From CAZOWW01 sp964583765 (GTDB lineage Bacteria; Actinomycetota; Actinomycetes; Actinomycetales; Kineosporiaceae), in NCBI GenBank assembly GCA_964583765.1, contig CAZOWW010000129.1, positions 1-15,544 of the forward strand: DNA of 15,544 nt. The letters run 5' to 3'. Every line of letters starts with the position of its first letter. The stretch's first letter is position 1. The translations under genes were made by a program, and so were the position numbers. The notes beneath the pieces are model-generated. The model saw nothing but the letters and a program-made list of their open reading frames with translations, did not search any database and was not told where the DNA came from. This document shows, one piece after another, positions 8,187 through 14,457 of this stretch.

Positions 8187-8228
8187 GACCGGTCCCGGCC
8201 CGGGCAGGAACCCGGACCGGGACCGGTC
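8187..8228. terminator. strong hairpin between convergent genes, probable bidirectional terminator
   Basis: GACCGGTCCCGG (8187-8198) pairs perfectly with CCGGGACCGGTC (8217-8228). After one C/A mismatch an inner five-base stem, CCGGG with CCCGG, closes a six-base loop. It lies between the end of lhr (plus strand) and the end of the 43-residue membrane protein gene (minus strand), the expected place for a shared terminator. No T-run follows on either strand, as is common in high-GC actinobacteria. Confidence 0.7.
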
Positions 8229-8238
8229 GGCGTACCGG

Positions 8239-8370
8239 CTAATCCTGGTCGACCCCGGGGTCGTGGTGTTGCCGGCGCAGGTCATGCACGAGGACCACGA
8301 TCGGGACAACGATCATCAGTAGGACGAAGGCGCTGATTCCGAGCGCGGGTATGAGCCAGTCGATGTTCAT
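8239..8370 (-). CDS. 43-residue single-span membrane protein, unrecognised
   Basis: MNIDWLIPALGISAF opens a small protein with one strongly hydrophobic segment (about residues 6-28, rich in Ile, Val and Leu) followed by a basic, hydrophilic tail with HDLRRQHHD and an acidic end, DQD. The charge distribution suggests the C-terminus is cytoplasmic. The ATG at 8368-8370 is preceded by a clear Shine-Dalgarno, AGGAGAG, about six bases upstream, the best argument that the gene is real. The same frame stays open further upstream, but that part overlaps the secreted protein gene and is not needed. It is the last gene of the protease cluster, 53 bases after the preceding gene, and ends just before the strong hairpin. 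I do not recognise a family; it could anchor or regulate a partner at the membrane. Confidence 0.68.
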   Translation of the reverse strand: MNIDWLIPALGISAFVLLMIVVPIVVLVHDLRRQHHDPGVDQD

Positions 8371-8423
8371 GGGGTTCTCTCCTGAGGGCGAGGCCACGAG
8401 GGCCAGGTCGTCGTGTCGGTGGG

Positions 8424-8822
8424 TCAGGAGAGACCGGGCGGAGCACGGGGCCCGGTTGCCGGGTGCAGGACAGCCGGGCAGAGGTGATCGGTGGGGTTGA
8501 CGTTCGTGGCGGTGGCTGTGCGATGCGGGAGCGCGGGCGGGCAGCTCGTGGCTGAGCCACCCGAGGTGGTCCCCAGATGCCGGGCGGTGACCGGAGCCCT
8601 GAGCGCGGTGCGCGAGTTCCCGGGCAGCGCGGGCTGCGCGTACGGCACGCCGGCCACGAACAGGCTCGGGGCGCTCGAGTTCCGCAGCGGATCTGTGAGA
8701 CCGGCGCTGACGGTGGGGGCGGACAACAGCCACAGGCCAGCCACGGCCACCGCGACCAGGGCGGAGACGACCGTCCGGGAACGTCCTCGCCGCCACGGAG
8801 CTCTGGTTGCCCGGGCAGTCAT
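8424..8822 (-). CDS. putative secreted protein, 132 residues, unrecognised
   Basis: The N-terminus from ATG 8820-8822 is a textbook export signal: a basic region (RRGRSR), a hydrophobic core VVSALVAVAVAGLWLL, and an AxA-like site SAPTVSA before Gly, giving a mature protein of about 100 residues. The mature part is rich in Pro, Ala, Thr and Ser, with two cysteines (SCPPAL and HLCPAV) that could form one disulfide. A second twin-arginine-like reading of the signal is possible but the motif is incomplete. GGGA/AGGGG purines lie a few bases before the start. The gene sits 91 bases after the protease stop and 53 before the small membrane protein, all on one strand. No family is recognised; a protease substrate, inhibitor or surface-associated factor are guesses only. 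Confidence 0.62.
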   Translation of the reverse strand: MTARATRAPWRRGRSRTVVSALVAVAVAGLWLLSAPTVSAGLTDPLRNSSAPSLFVAGVPYAQPALPGNSRTALRAPVTARHLGTTSGGSATSCPPALPHRTATATNVNPTDHLCPAVLHPATGPRAPPGLS

Positions 8823-8868
8823 CGGTTCCCGGCCCCTGCCCACTCGCCCATGATGGCGGACCTCACCG

Positions 8869-8891
8869 CCGGTGGCCCGGCAGGGCACCGG
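8869..8891 (-). terminator. hairpin after the protease gene, possible partial terminator
   Basis: In the minus-strand transcript CCGGTG pairs with CACCGG; past a one-base bulge CCC pairs with GGG around a TGCC loop. It begins 22 bases after the protease stop and could attenuate transcription into the secreted-protein gene. No T-run follows. Confidence 0.3.
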
Positions 8892-8913
8892 TCACCCCGG
8901 CGCAGGCGAGCGA

Positions 8914-10749
8914 TCAGGGCACCGCGGAGCGCAGGGTGAAGCTACCCGATCCACCACTGCCCACCACGCGCCACCGATAGGCACCGGCGGGGCCGGTGTA
9001 GGCGACGTGCTCGGCGGACGACGTCGTCTCCCCCCGCGCCACCGTCGTCCAGGACAGGCCGTTCCACCGGTCGAGGTACAGGTCGAAGTCGGTTCCGTTC
9101 GCCCCGGTGAGACAGCCGACGTGCGGGCCGGCGGCGGTGGCCACGTAGAACCCGACCTCGGGCAGGGTGAGGGTGGCTCCCACCGAGGTGATCGAACCGG
9201 AGGCGGTCTCCGGCGTCGTCGCGGTGTGCGCGCAGGTGGGGGTGGCCGTCCGGGGATGGGTCAGACCGCTGAAGAGCAGCCGGTCGGGCGAGCCCGTCCC
9301 CCGCTGGGCCACTGCTCCCGTGGTGCTCGTGGCCAGGATCGCCGCGGTCACCGTGCTCGGGCTCGCGGTGGGGTGCTGCTGCAGGTACAGGGCGGCCACC
9401 CCTGCGACGTGCGGGGACGCCATCGAGGTCCCGCTGAGCACCGCCAGGGCGGTGTCCGAGGTGTACCAGGACGACAACACGTCCGTCCCCGGCGCGAAGA
9501 GGTCCAGGCAGCTGCCGTAGTTGGAGTAGTCCGTGTCCCGGCTGTCCGTGTACGTGACCGCGCCGACGGTGATCGCCTGTGGCACCTCCGCGGGCGAGGT
9601 CTCACAGGCGTCCACGTCGCTGTTGCCCGCTGCGACGACGACGGTCACCCCGGCCGCGACCGCGTTCTGCACCGCCGAGTCCAGCGCCGTCGAGGAGGAG
9701 CCCTCCAGACTGAGGTTGGCCACGGCCGGCGTGCTGTGGTGTGCGGTCACCCAGTCGATCCCGGCGACGACCCCGGAGATGTCCCCCGAGCCCTGGCAGT
9801 CGAGCACGCGCACGGGCACGATCGTCACCGCCTTGGCCACACCCAGCGTGCTCCCGCCGATGGTGCCCGCCACATGCGTGCCGTGTCCGTCACAGTCCTC
9901 CGTGGAACCGCCGATCGCCGAGTACCCGGTGCCCACCCGCCCCCCGAACTGGTGGTGCGTCGAGCGGACCCCGGTGTCGATCACGTAGGCCGTCACCCCG
10001 GATCCGGTGGGGGCATAGCGGTAGGTGCCGTCCAGGGAGGACGCGCGTTGATCGATCCGGTCGAGGTTCCAGGGTGCGCTGCGCTCGGTCGCCGCGACGT
10101 GCACCCGCGCGTCCTGCTCGACGTAGGCGACCGACCGGTCCGCACGTACCGCGGCCAGCGAGGCGGCATCCATCCAGGCGGTGTACCCCACCAGGGCGTG
10201 GCTGAACCGGCGTTCCACCACGGCCCCCACGCCTTCCGCCCGCATGATCGCGGCGCTCCGTTCGGCCGTGGACGTGTGGTCACCGCGCAGCACCACCAGG
10301 TAGGTCCCGGTGACGACCGCGGTGCGCGGAGCCAGGTGGAGCGGGGCCAGGTGTCCCCCCGCCACGGCCGCACCACCCGTGGGGTCAGGACCGGTCCCTC
10401 CACCCGTCGCGGCCTCGGTGGGCTCGGATCCGGCACCGGTTCGGGTGCCCTGCCCCCCTCCCGGGGGGATCGTGCTGTTCCCCGTCGGACCTGTTCCCGG
10501 CGAGGCTGTTCCCGTCGGGCCGTCCTGCTCCTCGGTCACGGGGGACGCCGGAGCGGTCGGACCGGACGCGGGATCCGGGGCGGCCTCGATCGTGCCCAGG
10601 GCTCGGACCCCTCCGGAGCCGCCCGGATCCGTCGGGCGGGAGGAGTCACGCGGGGCCACCCAGGTGATCACAGCTGCTCCGGTCGCCACCATGGAGGCGA
10701 CGATCATCACCGCACCCAGACTGCGTGCGGGCGCGATCCTCCGCTGCAT
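8914..10749 (-). CDS. secreted S8 family serine protease (aqualysin/proteinase K-like)
   Basis: Extracellular subtilase of 611 residues. An N-terminal hydrophobic segment (residues 11-30) acts as signal or anchor, then comes a long Pro/Thr/Gly-rich linker (about 32-130), an inhibitor I9 propeptide (about 148-218), the catalytic domain (about 225-500) and a C-terminal beta-rich domain resembling PPC (about 508-609). The triad is Asp258 (VIDTG), His289 (DGHGTHVAG) and Ser442 (SGTSMASPHVAG); oxyanion Asn376 is in AAGNSD. The Asp-His spacing of 31 and cysteine pairs 286/318 and 382/414 match the aqualysin layout within one residue. The substrate-binding SLGG motif reads SLEG (Glu349). ATG 10747-10749 is chosen because AGGGAG lies just upstream; a start 14 codons earlier lacks this. 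It leads the cluster with the secreted and small membrane proteins. Confidence 0.95.
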   Translation of the reverse strand: MQRRIAPARSLGAVMIVASMVATGAAVITWVAPRDSSRPTDPGGSGGVRALGTIEAAPDPASGPTAPASPVTEEQDGPTGTASPGTGPTGNSTIPPGGGQGTRTGAGSEPTEAATGGGTGPDPTGGAAVAGGHLAPLHLAPRTAVVTGTYLVVLRGDHTSTAERSAAIMRAEGVGAVVERRFSHALVGYTAWMDAASLAAVRADRSVAYVEQDARVHVAATERSAPWNLDRIDQRASSLDGTYRYAPTGSGVTAYVIDTGVRSTHHQFGGRVGTGYSAIGGSTEDCDGHGTHVAGTIGGSTLGVAKAVTIVPVRVLDCQGSGDISGVVAGIDWVTAHHSTPAVANLSLEGSSSTALDSAVQNAVAAGVTVVVAAGNSDVDACETSPAEVPQAITVGAVTYTDSRDTDYSNYGSCLDLFAPGTDVLSSWYTSDTALAVLSGTSMASPHVAGVAALYLQQHPTASPSTVTAAILATSTTGAVAQRGTGSPDRLLFSGLTHPRTATPTCAHTATTPETASGSITSVGATLTLPEVGFYVATAAGPHVGCLTGANGTDFDLYLDRWNGLSWTTVARGETTSSAEHVAYTGPAGAYRWRVVGSGGSGSFTLRSAVP

Positions 10750-10848
10750 GGAGTCTCCCTGTGTCGTCCGACGGCGGACGGGCCTGGGCACCGGGCACTA
10801 CCCCGGGCACCGGAGGGCGACCTCGGTCGTTCGGCCCGCTCGGGGCCA

Positions 10849-10854
10849 ATTATG
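10849..10854 (-). promoter_or_regulatory. weak -10 candidate (CATAAT) upstream of the protease
   Basis: CATAAT lies in the only A/T-rich pocket of the spacer, about 100 bases before the protease start. The base composition is the main support: the best -35, TAACTG at 17 bases, is poor. Confidence 0.25.
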
Positions 10855-10917
10855 CACGCAGCGCGATCAATCAGTTACCCTTAGACATCACCTGGCGACG
10901 CAGACGTGCCGGCATCG

Positions 10918-10954
10918 CGTTCGGGTGTGCCAGAGACGTTCGGGTGTGCCAGAG
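10918..10954. repeat. 18-base tandem direct repeat, period 19
   Basis: CGTTCGGGTGTGCCAGAG occurs at 10918-10935 and again, identically, at 10937-10954, separated by a single A. It lies in the clgR-protease spacer, about 170-205 bases upstream of the protease start. It may be a paired binding site or a slippage duplication. It does not match the ClgR operator pattern I know. Confidence 0.85.
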
Positions 10955-10970
10955 CTGACGAGACACGCAA

Positions 10971-10996
10971 GCGCACCCTCGGGCATGACGGTGCGC
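10971..10996 (-). terminator. hairpin downstream of clgR, possible terminator
   Basis: GCGCACC at 10971-10977 is the reverse complement of GGTGCGC at 10990-10996, with a 12-base loop. It is about 30 bases beyond the clgR stop and ahead of the protease promoter region. The seven-base stem with long loop and no T-run makes it a modest candidate. Confidence 0.35.
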
Positions 10997-10997
10997 C

Positions 10998-11036
10998 GAT
11001 GAACCTCAGGCAGCGCGGGATGAACCTCAGGCAGCG
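10998..11036. repeat. 18-base direct repeat, period 21, duplicating the clgR 3' end
   Basis: GATGAACCTCAGGCAGCG occurs at 10998-11015 and 11019-11036. On the minus strand each copy contains GCT GCC TGA, the last two Ala codons and stop of clgR. The 21-base period keeps both copies in the same reading frame, so a second Ala-Ala-stop lies in frame downstream of the real stop. Confidence 0.85.
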
Positions 11037-11362
11037 GAGACGAGCCCGGAGCCACGCAGCCCGGGCAACCCGTCCGCGAGATCGGCGGGCACCGTGTCCG
11101 GCACGGCCACCCCGGTCACCGAGAGTCCCTCGGCCCGGGCGAACTTCTCGCTCACCGCGCGCAACACCGAGGACAGCGGCACGTCGAGGGCGCCGCAGAT
11201 GGAGGCGAGCAGTTCGGAGGACGCCTCTTTCTGACCTCGCTCCACCTCGCTGAGGTACCCCAAGGACACCCGGGCGACGGTGGACACCTCGCGAAGGGTG
11301 CGACCCTGCTGCCGCCGGGCATCACGGAGCACGTCACCGATCTCCTCCCGCAACAGCACCAT
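11027..11362 (-). CDS. clgR: ClgR-like XRE-family transcriptional regulator
   Basis: DNA-binding activator that in actinobacteria controls clp protease and lon genes. The 111-residue product starts MVLLREEIGDVLRDARRQQG and carries a helix-turn-helix of the Cro/CI type (about residues 18-58) with the signature LREVSTVARVSLGYLSEVER followed by GQKEASSELLASIC, which I recognise as near-invariant in ClgR. A strong Shine-Dalgarno, GGGAGG, precedes the ATG at 11360-11362; the frame stays open upstream but that part is not conserved. The last residues are VSAA: a terminal Ala-Ala is reported, from my recall of Streptomyces work, as needed for ClpP-dependent degradation of ClgR. It follows cinA after 217 bases with its own promoter candidate, and its 3' end is duplicated in the downstream spacer. 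Confidence 0.94.
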   Translation of the reverse strand: MVLLREEIGDVLRDARRQQGRTLREVSTVARVSLGYLSEVERGQKEASSELLASICGALDVPLSSVLRAVSEKFARAEGLSVTGVAVPDTVPADLADGLPGLRGSGLVSAA

Positions 11363-11441
11363 CGCACGTCCTCCCTTCGCCGTACCGTTCCTGACCTCAT
11401 CGACCGCCGGACGCCTCAGCTGAAGGCCTCGAGGGAGCGGT

Positions 11442-11449
11442 GTTCGAAC
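11442..11449. promoter_or_regulatory. GTTCGAAC palindrome upstream of clgR
   Basis: A perfect eight-base palindrome, 80 bases before the clgR start and inside its probable 5' untranslated region. It could be an autoregulatory site, but it is short and does not have the spaced half-sites described for ClgR or LexA operators. Confidence 0.2.
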
Positions 11450-11533
11450 CGGTCCCACCGGACGCCCGGCGCTCACGCTACCGCGTGGCGGCCCGGCAGG
11501 AGAGGGCGGCGCGAGGCTTGTCACATTCAGAGC

Positions 11534-11560
11534 AACTCCTCCTGCCCCTCTGCTTGTTCC
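11534..11560 (-). promoter_or_regulatory. candidate SigH/SigR/SigE-type promoter of clgR
   Basis: On the minus strand GGAAC (11556-11560), 19 bases, then GTT (11534-11536). Stress ECF sigma factors of the SigH/SigR/SigE group recognise GGAA(C/T)-N16-20-(c)GTT. clgR is known to be under such sigma factors in mycobacteria and corynebacteria. Initiation near 11526 would leave a leader of about 165 bases. Confidence 0.45.
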
Positions 11561-11579
11561 GCCGCAGCCGTGCCAACGC

Positions 11580-12140
11580 CTACGCCGGGGGCGAACACCC
11601 CTGGGCGGAGGGCTCAACCGCCTGTGCCGGCGGAGGCTCAGCGACGTGCCCCGACGAGGCCTGCGTCAGCAGTTCCGCGAACAGGGCGAGCAACGCCTCG
11701 ACGGTCTCCCGGCGCACCTGTGCCCGAGCGCCGGGGAGCCACAGTGACCGCACGGCACGCTGCCCCGGATCGGGCCCGTGCACCGCGATGTGAACCGTCC
11801 CGGCGGGCACCCCGTCCTGCGGACCGGGTCCTGCGACCCCGGTGGTGGCCAGACCCCAGTCGGCTCCCAGCGCCACGCAGGCGCCGGCCGCCAGCTGCGC
11901 GGCCACCTCGGGGTGCACCGGGCCGTGTGCGGCGAGCAGCCCGGCGTCCACCCGGAGCACGGTGTGCTTGACCTCGGTCGCATAGGCGACCACCCCGCCC
12001 CGCACCACCCGCGAGGCACCGGGCACGTCCACCAACGCGGCCACGACCAGCCCTCCGGTCAGCGACTCCGCGGTGGCCACGCTCTCTTCCCGCGCGGTGA
12101 GCAACGCCACCACGCGACCCGCGACGTCCGTGCCGTTCAC
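11580..12140 (-). CDS. cinA: CinA C-terminal domain protein (nicotinamide-nucleotide amidohydrolase, PncC-like)
   Basis: Cytoplasmic enzyme expected to hydrolyse nicotinamide mononucleotide to nicotinic acid mononucleotide and ammonia in pyridine nucleotide salvage. The 186-residue product is the single CinA C-terminal domain, without the N-terminal MoCF-like domain of long CinA, as is usual in this actinobacterial locus. Visible motifs are TAESLTGG (residues 23-30, with the presumed catalytic Ser26), VVAYATEVKHTVLRV (with Tyr53 and Lys58), and TTGVAGPGPQDG with PAGTVHIAV further on. A tail of about 25 residues rich in Pro and Ala is extra. GTG at 12138-12140 overlaps the pgsA stop (GTGA), indicating coupled translation. 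The frame remains open upstream inside pgsA, but that is a shadow. Confidence 0.9.
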   Translation of the reverse strand: MNGTDVAGRVVALLTAREESVATAESLTGGLVVAALVDVPGASRVVRGGVVAYATEVKHTVLRVDAGLLAAHGPVHPEVAAQLAAGACVALGADWGLATTGVAGPGPQDGVPAGTVHIAVHGPDPGQRAVRSLWLPGARAQVRRETVEALLALFAELLTQASSGHVAEPPPAQAVEPSAQGCSPPA

Positions 12141-12865
12141 CGACGGCGGCGCGCCCGGTCGGCCCGACGCACCCTCGTCCGCTCGCTGCCCGCGACCAGC
12201 CGGACCGCCTGCACGGCGTACTCGACGCCGGTGACCACCGTGACCACCACCGCTGCCCCCATCACACCCATCCGCACCGGATCGATCGCCAGCGACCCGG
12301 GCACCAGATAGATCATGATCGCCAGTGCCTGCAACGCGGTCTTGGCCTTGCCGCCCCGCCCCGCCGGCATGACCCCGTGCCGGATCACCAGCAGGCGCAC
12401 CAGGGTGATCCCGATCTCGCGCACCAGGACGAGCGCGGTCACCCACCAGGGCAGTTCCCCCAGCACCGAGAGCCCCACCAGCGCGGTGCCGATGAGCGCC
12501 TTGTCCGCGATCGGGTCGGCGATCTTCCCGACGTCGGTGATCAGCTGGCGGCTCCGGGCGAGTTCGCCGTCCAGCCGGTCGGTCAGCACGGCCACCGCGA
12601 ACGCGAGCGCAGCACTCGAGCGCCAGTGCCAGTTGTTCCCGCTGTCCTGCAGGAGCAGCCAGCCGAAGAGCGGGACCAGCACGATACGCAACGCGGTGAA
12701 GGCGTTCGCCACGTTCCACACGCTGACCGTGCGCACGGGCGCTCCCACCTCAGCGCCGAGGTGCCCACCCCCGCTGAGCTCACCGACCCGGGGCTCACCC
12801 GCACGGGATCCCACGGTTCCAGGGCCGGGCACGGCGGGCGCCTCGTCGTCGAGGGGCACGGTCAT
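12137..12865 (-). CDS. pgsA: CDP-alcohol phosphatidyltransferase, probable CDP-diacylglycerol-glycerol-3-phosphate 3-phosphatidyltransferase
   Basis: Membrane enzyme making phosphatidylglycerophosphate, the precursor of phosphatidylglycerol and cardiolipin. The 242-residue product has a hydrophilic, Gly/Pro-rich N-terminal extension of about 45 residues, then WNVANAFTALRIVLVP, the usual opening of PgsA. The complete family motif is present: Asp96, Asp99, Gly100, Ala103, Arg104, Gly113, Asp117 and Asp121. About six transmembrane segments follow, with a strongly basic C-terminus (RRADRARRRR). ATG at 12863-12865 overlaps the rimO stop (ATGA), and its own stop overlaps cinA, so the three genes appear translationally coupled. 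Phosphatidylinositol-phosphate synthases share the motif, but the rimO-pgsA-cinA order favours PgsA. Confidence 0.93.
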   Translation of the reverse strand: MTVPLDDEAPAVPGPGTVGSRAGEPRVGELSGGGHLGAEVGAPVRTVSVWNVANAFTALRIVLVPLFGWLLLQDSGNNWHWRSSAALAFAVAVLTDRLDGELARSRQLITDVGKIADPIADKALIGTALVGLSVLGELPWWVTALVLVREIGITLVRLLVIRHGVMPAGRGGKAKTALQALAIMIYLVPGSLAIDPVRMGVMGAAVVVTVVTGVEYAVQAVRLVAGSERTRVRRADRARRRR

Positions 12866-14397
12866 GCCGGGACCTCCGCGTCCGCCACCGAGCGGCCCGA
12901 ACCGGCCACGTGGTCCGGGCCGATCAGGTTCGCCACCAGGTCCGCGCCCTCGGCGTCCTCGACCGTGGCCGGCACGAGATCGCCCACCTGCAGGTGCCGT
13001 GGCTCGGCTCCCGCGAGTCGGGTCACGCCGTCCACCTCGGGCCCCTGATGCGCGGCCCTGCCCCACCACGTGCCGTCGTCCGGGTCCGTCCCCTCGACCA
13101 GCACCGTCACGGTCTCTCCGATCCGGTCCTCGGACCGCTGCGCCATCAGTTCCTCGACCAGGTCGTGCACCCGTCGGCGCCGATGCTCCACCTCGTCCTC
13201 GTCGAGGTGACCGGGCAGACCCACGGCCTCGGTCCCCTCCTCGTCCGAGTAGGCGAACACCCCCACCGCGTCCAGGCGGGCCGCGCTCAGGAAGCGCTCC
13301 AGCTCCGCCAGGTCCTCATCGGTCTCGCCGGGGAACCCGACGATCACGTTGGAACGCACGCCGGCCAGCGGAGCCCGCTCGCGGATGGTGGCGAGCAGCT
13401 CGAGGAAGGGCTCAGTCCCCCCGAACCGGCGCATCCGGCGGAGCACCCCGGGAGCCGCGTGCTGGAAGGACAGATCGAAGTACGGGACGACTCCGGGGGT
13501 ACCCGTGAGCACGTCCACCAGGCTCGGGCGCATCTCGGCGGGCTGCAGGTAGGACACCCGCACCCGGTCCAGGCCGGGAAGGGCGGCCAGACGCGGCAAC
13601 AGCGCCTCGAGGGCCCGGAGATCACCGAGGTCCTTGCCGTACGAGGTGGAGTTCTCACTGACCAGGAACACCTCGCGCACCCCGTGCTCGGCGAGCCAGC
13701 GGGCCTCGGCCAGCACGTCCTGCGGCGGCCGGGACACGAAGGCACCGCGGAAGGCGGGGATGGCGCAGAACGCGCACCGCCGGTCGCACCCGGAGGCGAG
13801 TTTCAGGGGGGCCCACGGCTGGTCCCCGAGACGCGCCCGGACCACCGGTGCAGGGCTCGGTCCGGCAGCCGCGGCCGGAGCCCCCGTCACGGCGAGAACC
13901 GGCTCGGCGATCGTGGCCACGGACCGCACCCCGAGCGGCGCCGGGCCGGTGGGCGCCTGCCGGGCCACGGGGGCCAACGGCAGCAGGGTCCGGCGGTCGC
14001 GGGGCACGTGCGAGTCGGGCCGGTGCCCGGCGAGCACGCCTTCGAGGCGCTCCGCCAGGTCCGGGTAGGCGTCGAAGCCGAGCACGGCGTCGGCCTCCGG
14101 GAGCGAGTCGGCGAGTTCCCGCCCGTAGCGCTCGGCCAGACAGCCCACCGCCACGACCGCGCGGGTGCGCGTGCCGTGGTCGGAACGCACCTGCGCGATC
14201 TCCAGGAGCGCGTCGATCGAGTCCTTCTTGGCCGCATCGACGAAACCGCAGGTGTTCACCACGGCGACATCGGCGTCGGCGGGATCGGCCACGAGCCGCC
14301 ATCCCGCCGACGCGAGCCGCCCGGCCAGTTCCTCGGAGTCCACGTCATTGCGGGCACAGCCCAGGGTGACGACGGCGACGGCTCGATCAGCAGACAC
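12862..14397 (-). CDS. rimO: ribosomal protein S12 methylthiotransferase RimO (radical SAM)
   Basis: Radical SAM enzyme that adds a methylthio group to a conserved aspartate of ribosomal protein S12. The 511-residue product has the three-part architecture: N-terminal UPF0004 domain with cluster ligands Cys14 (TLGCARN), Cys50 (NTCGF) and Cys86 (VGCLAE); radical SAM domain with Cys204, Cys208 and Cys211 in GCDRRCAFC; and a C-terminal TRAM domain. SYLQPAEMRP and FDLSFQHAAP are RimO rather than MiaB signatures. A Pro/Ala-rich stretch at about residues 143-190 separates the first two domains, as in other actinobacterial RimO proteins. The start is GTG at 14395-14397 with no Shine-Dalgarno, and TACGCT ends six bases upstream, suggesting a leaderless transcript. 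It heads the coupled rimO-pgsA-cinA operon. Confidence 0.96.
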   Translation of the reverse strand: MSADRAVAVVTLGCARNDVDSEELAGRLASAGWRLVADPADADVAVVNTCGFVDAAKKDSIDALLEIAQVRSDHGTRTRAVVAVGCLAERYGRELADSLPEADAVLGFDAYPDLAERLEGVLAGHRPDSHVPRDRRTLLPLAPVARQAPTGPAPLGVRSVATIAEPVLAVTGAPAAAAGPSPAPVVRARLGDQPWAPLKLASGCDRRCAFCAIPAFRGAFVSRPPQDVLAEARWLAEHGVREVFLVSENSTSYGKDLGDLRALEALLPRLAALPGLDRVRVSYLQPAEMRPSLVDVLTGTPGVVPYFDLSFQHAAPGVLRRMRRFGGTEPFLELLATIRERAPLAGVRSNVIVGFPGETDEDLAELERFLSAARLDAVGVFAYSDEEGTEAVGLPGHLDEDEVEHRRRRVHDLVEELMAQRSEDRIGETVTVLVEGTDPDDGTWWGRAAHQGPEVDGVTRLAGAEPRHLQVGDLVPATVEDAEGADLVANLIGPDHVAGSGRSVADAEVPA

Positions 14398-14403
14398 GGC
14401 GCC

Positions 14404-14409
14404 AGCGTA
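14404..14409 (-). promoter_or_regulatory. candidate -10 element (TACGCT) for leaderless rimO operon transcript
   Basis: TACGCT fits TAnnnT and is separated by six bases from the rimO GTG, so initiation would fall on the start codon. There is no purine-rich ribosome binding site in between. The -35 region is weak (TCATCA at about 16 bases). Confidence 0.45.
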
Positions 14410-14457
14410 ACCGCGACCGGGGACCTGATGACGCCAGGAAGCGCTGTGGTGCCGCGC

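Noticed and set aside
8371..8796. Longer version (185 codons) of the small membrane protein gene
   Set aside because: The added part overlaps the signal-peptide gene in another frame and is Arg/Pro/His-rich; the AGGAGAG site points to the ATG at 8370.
10750..10791. Protease start 14 codons upstream
   Set aside because: The later ATG has AGGGAG at good spacing and leads directly into the signal segment.
10918..10954. Reading TGGCAC on the minus strand of the repeat as a sigma-54 promoter
   Set aside because: Actinobacteria generally lack sigma-54 and the -12 element is missing.
11377..11400. A second GGAAC close to the clgR start as an ECF promoter
   Set aside because: Its -10 would overlap the ribosome site and start codon, and the -10 would read GTG rather than GTT.
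13921..14010. Pro/Ala-rich insertion between RimO domains as a novelty
   Set aside because: Similar low-complexity stretches occur at the same place in other actinobacterial RimO proteins as I recall them.
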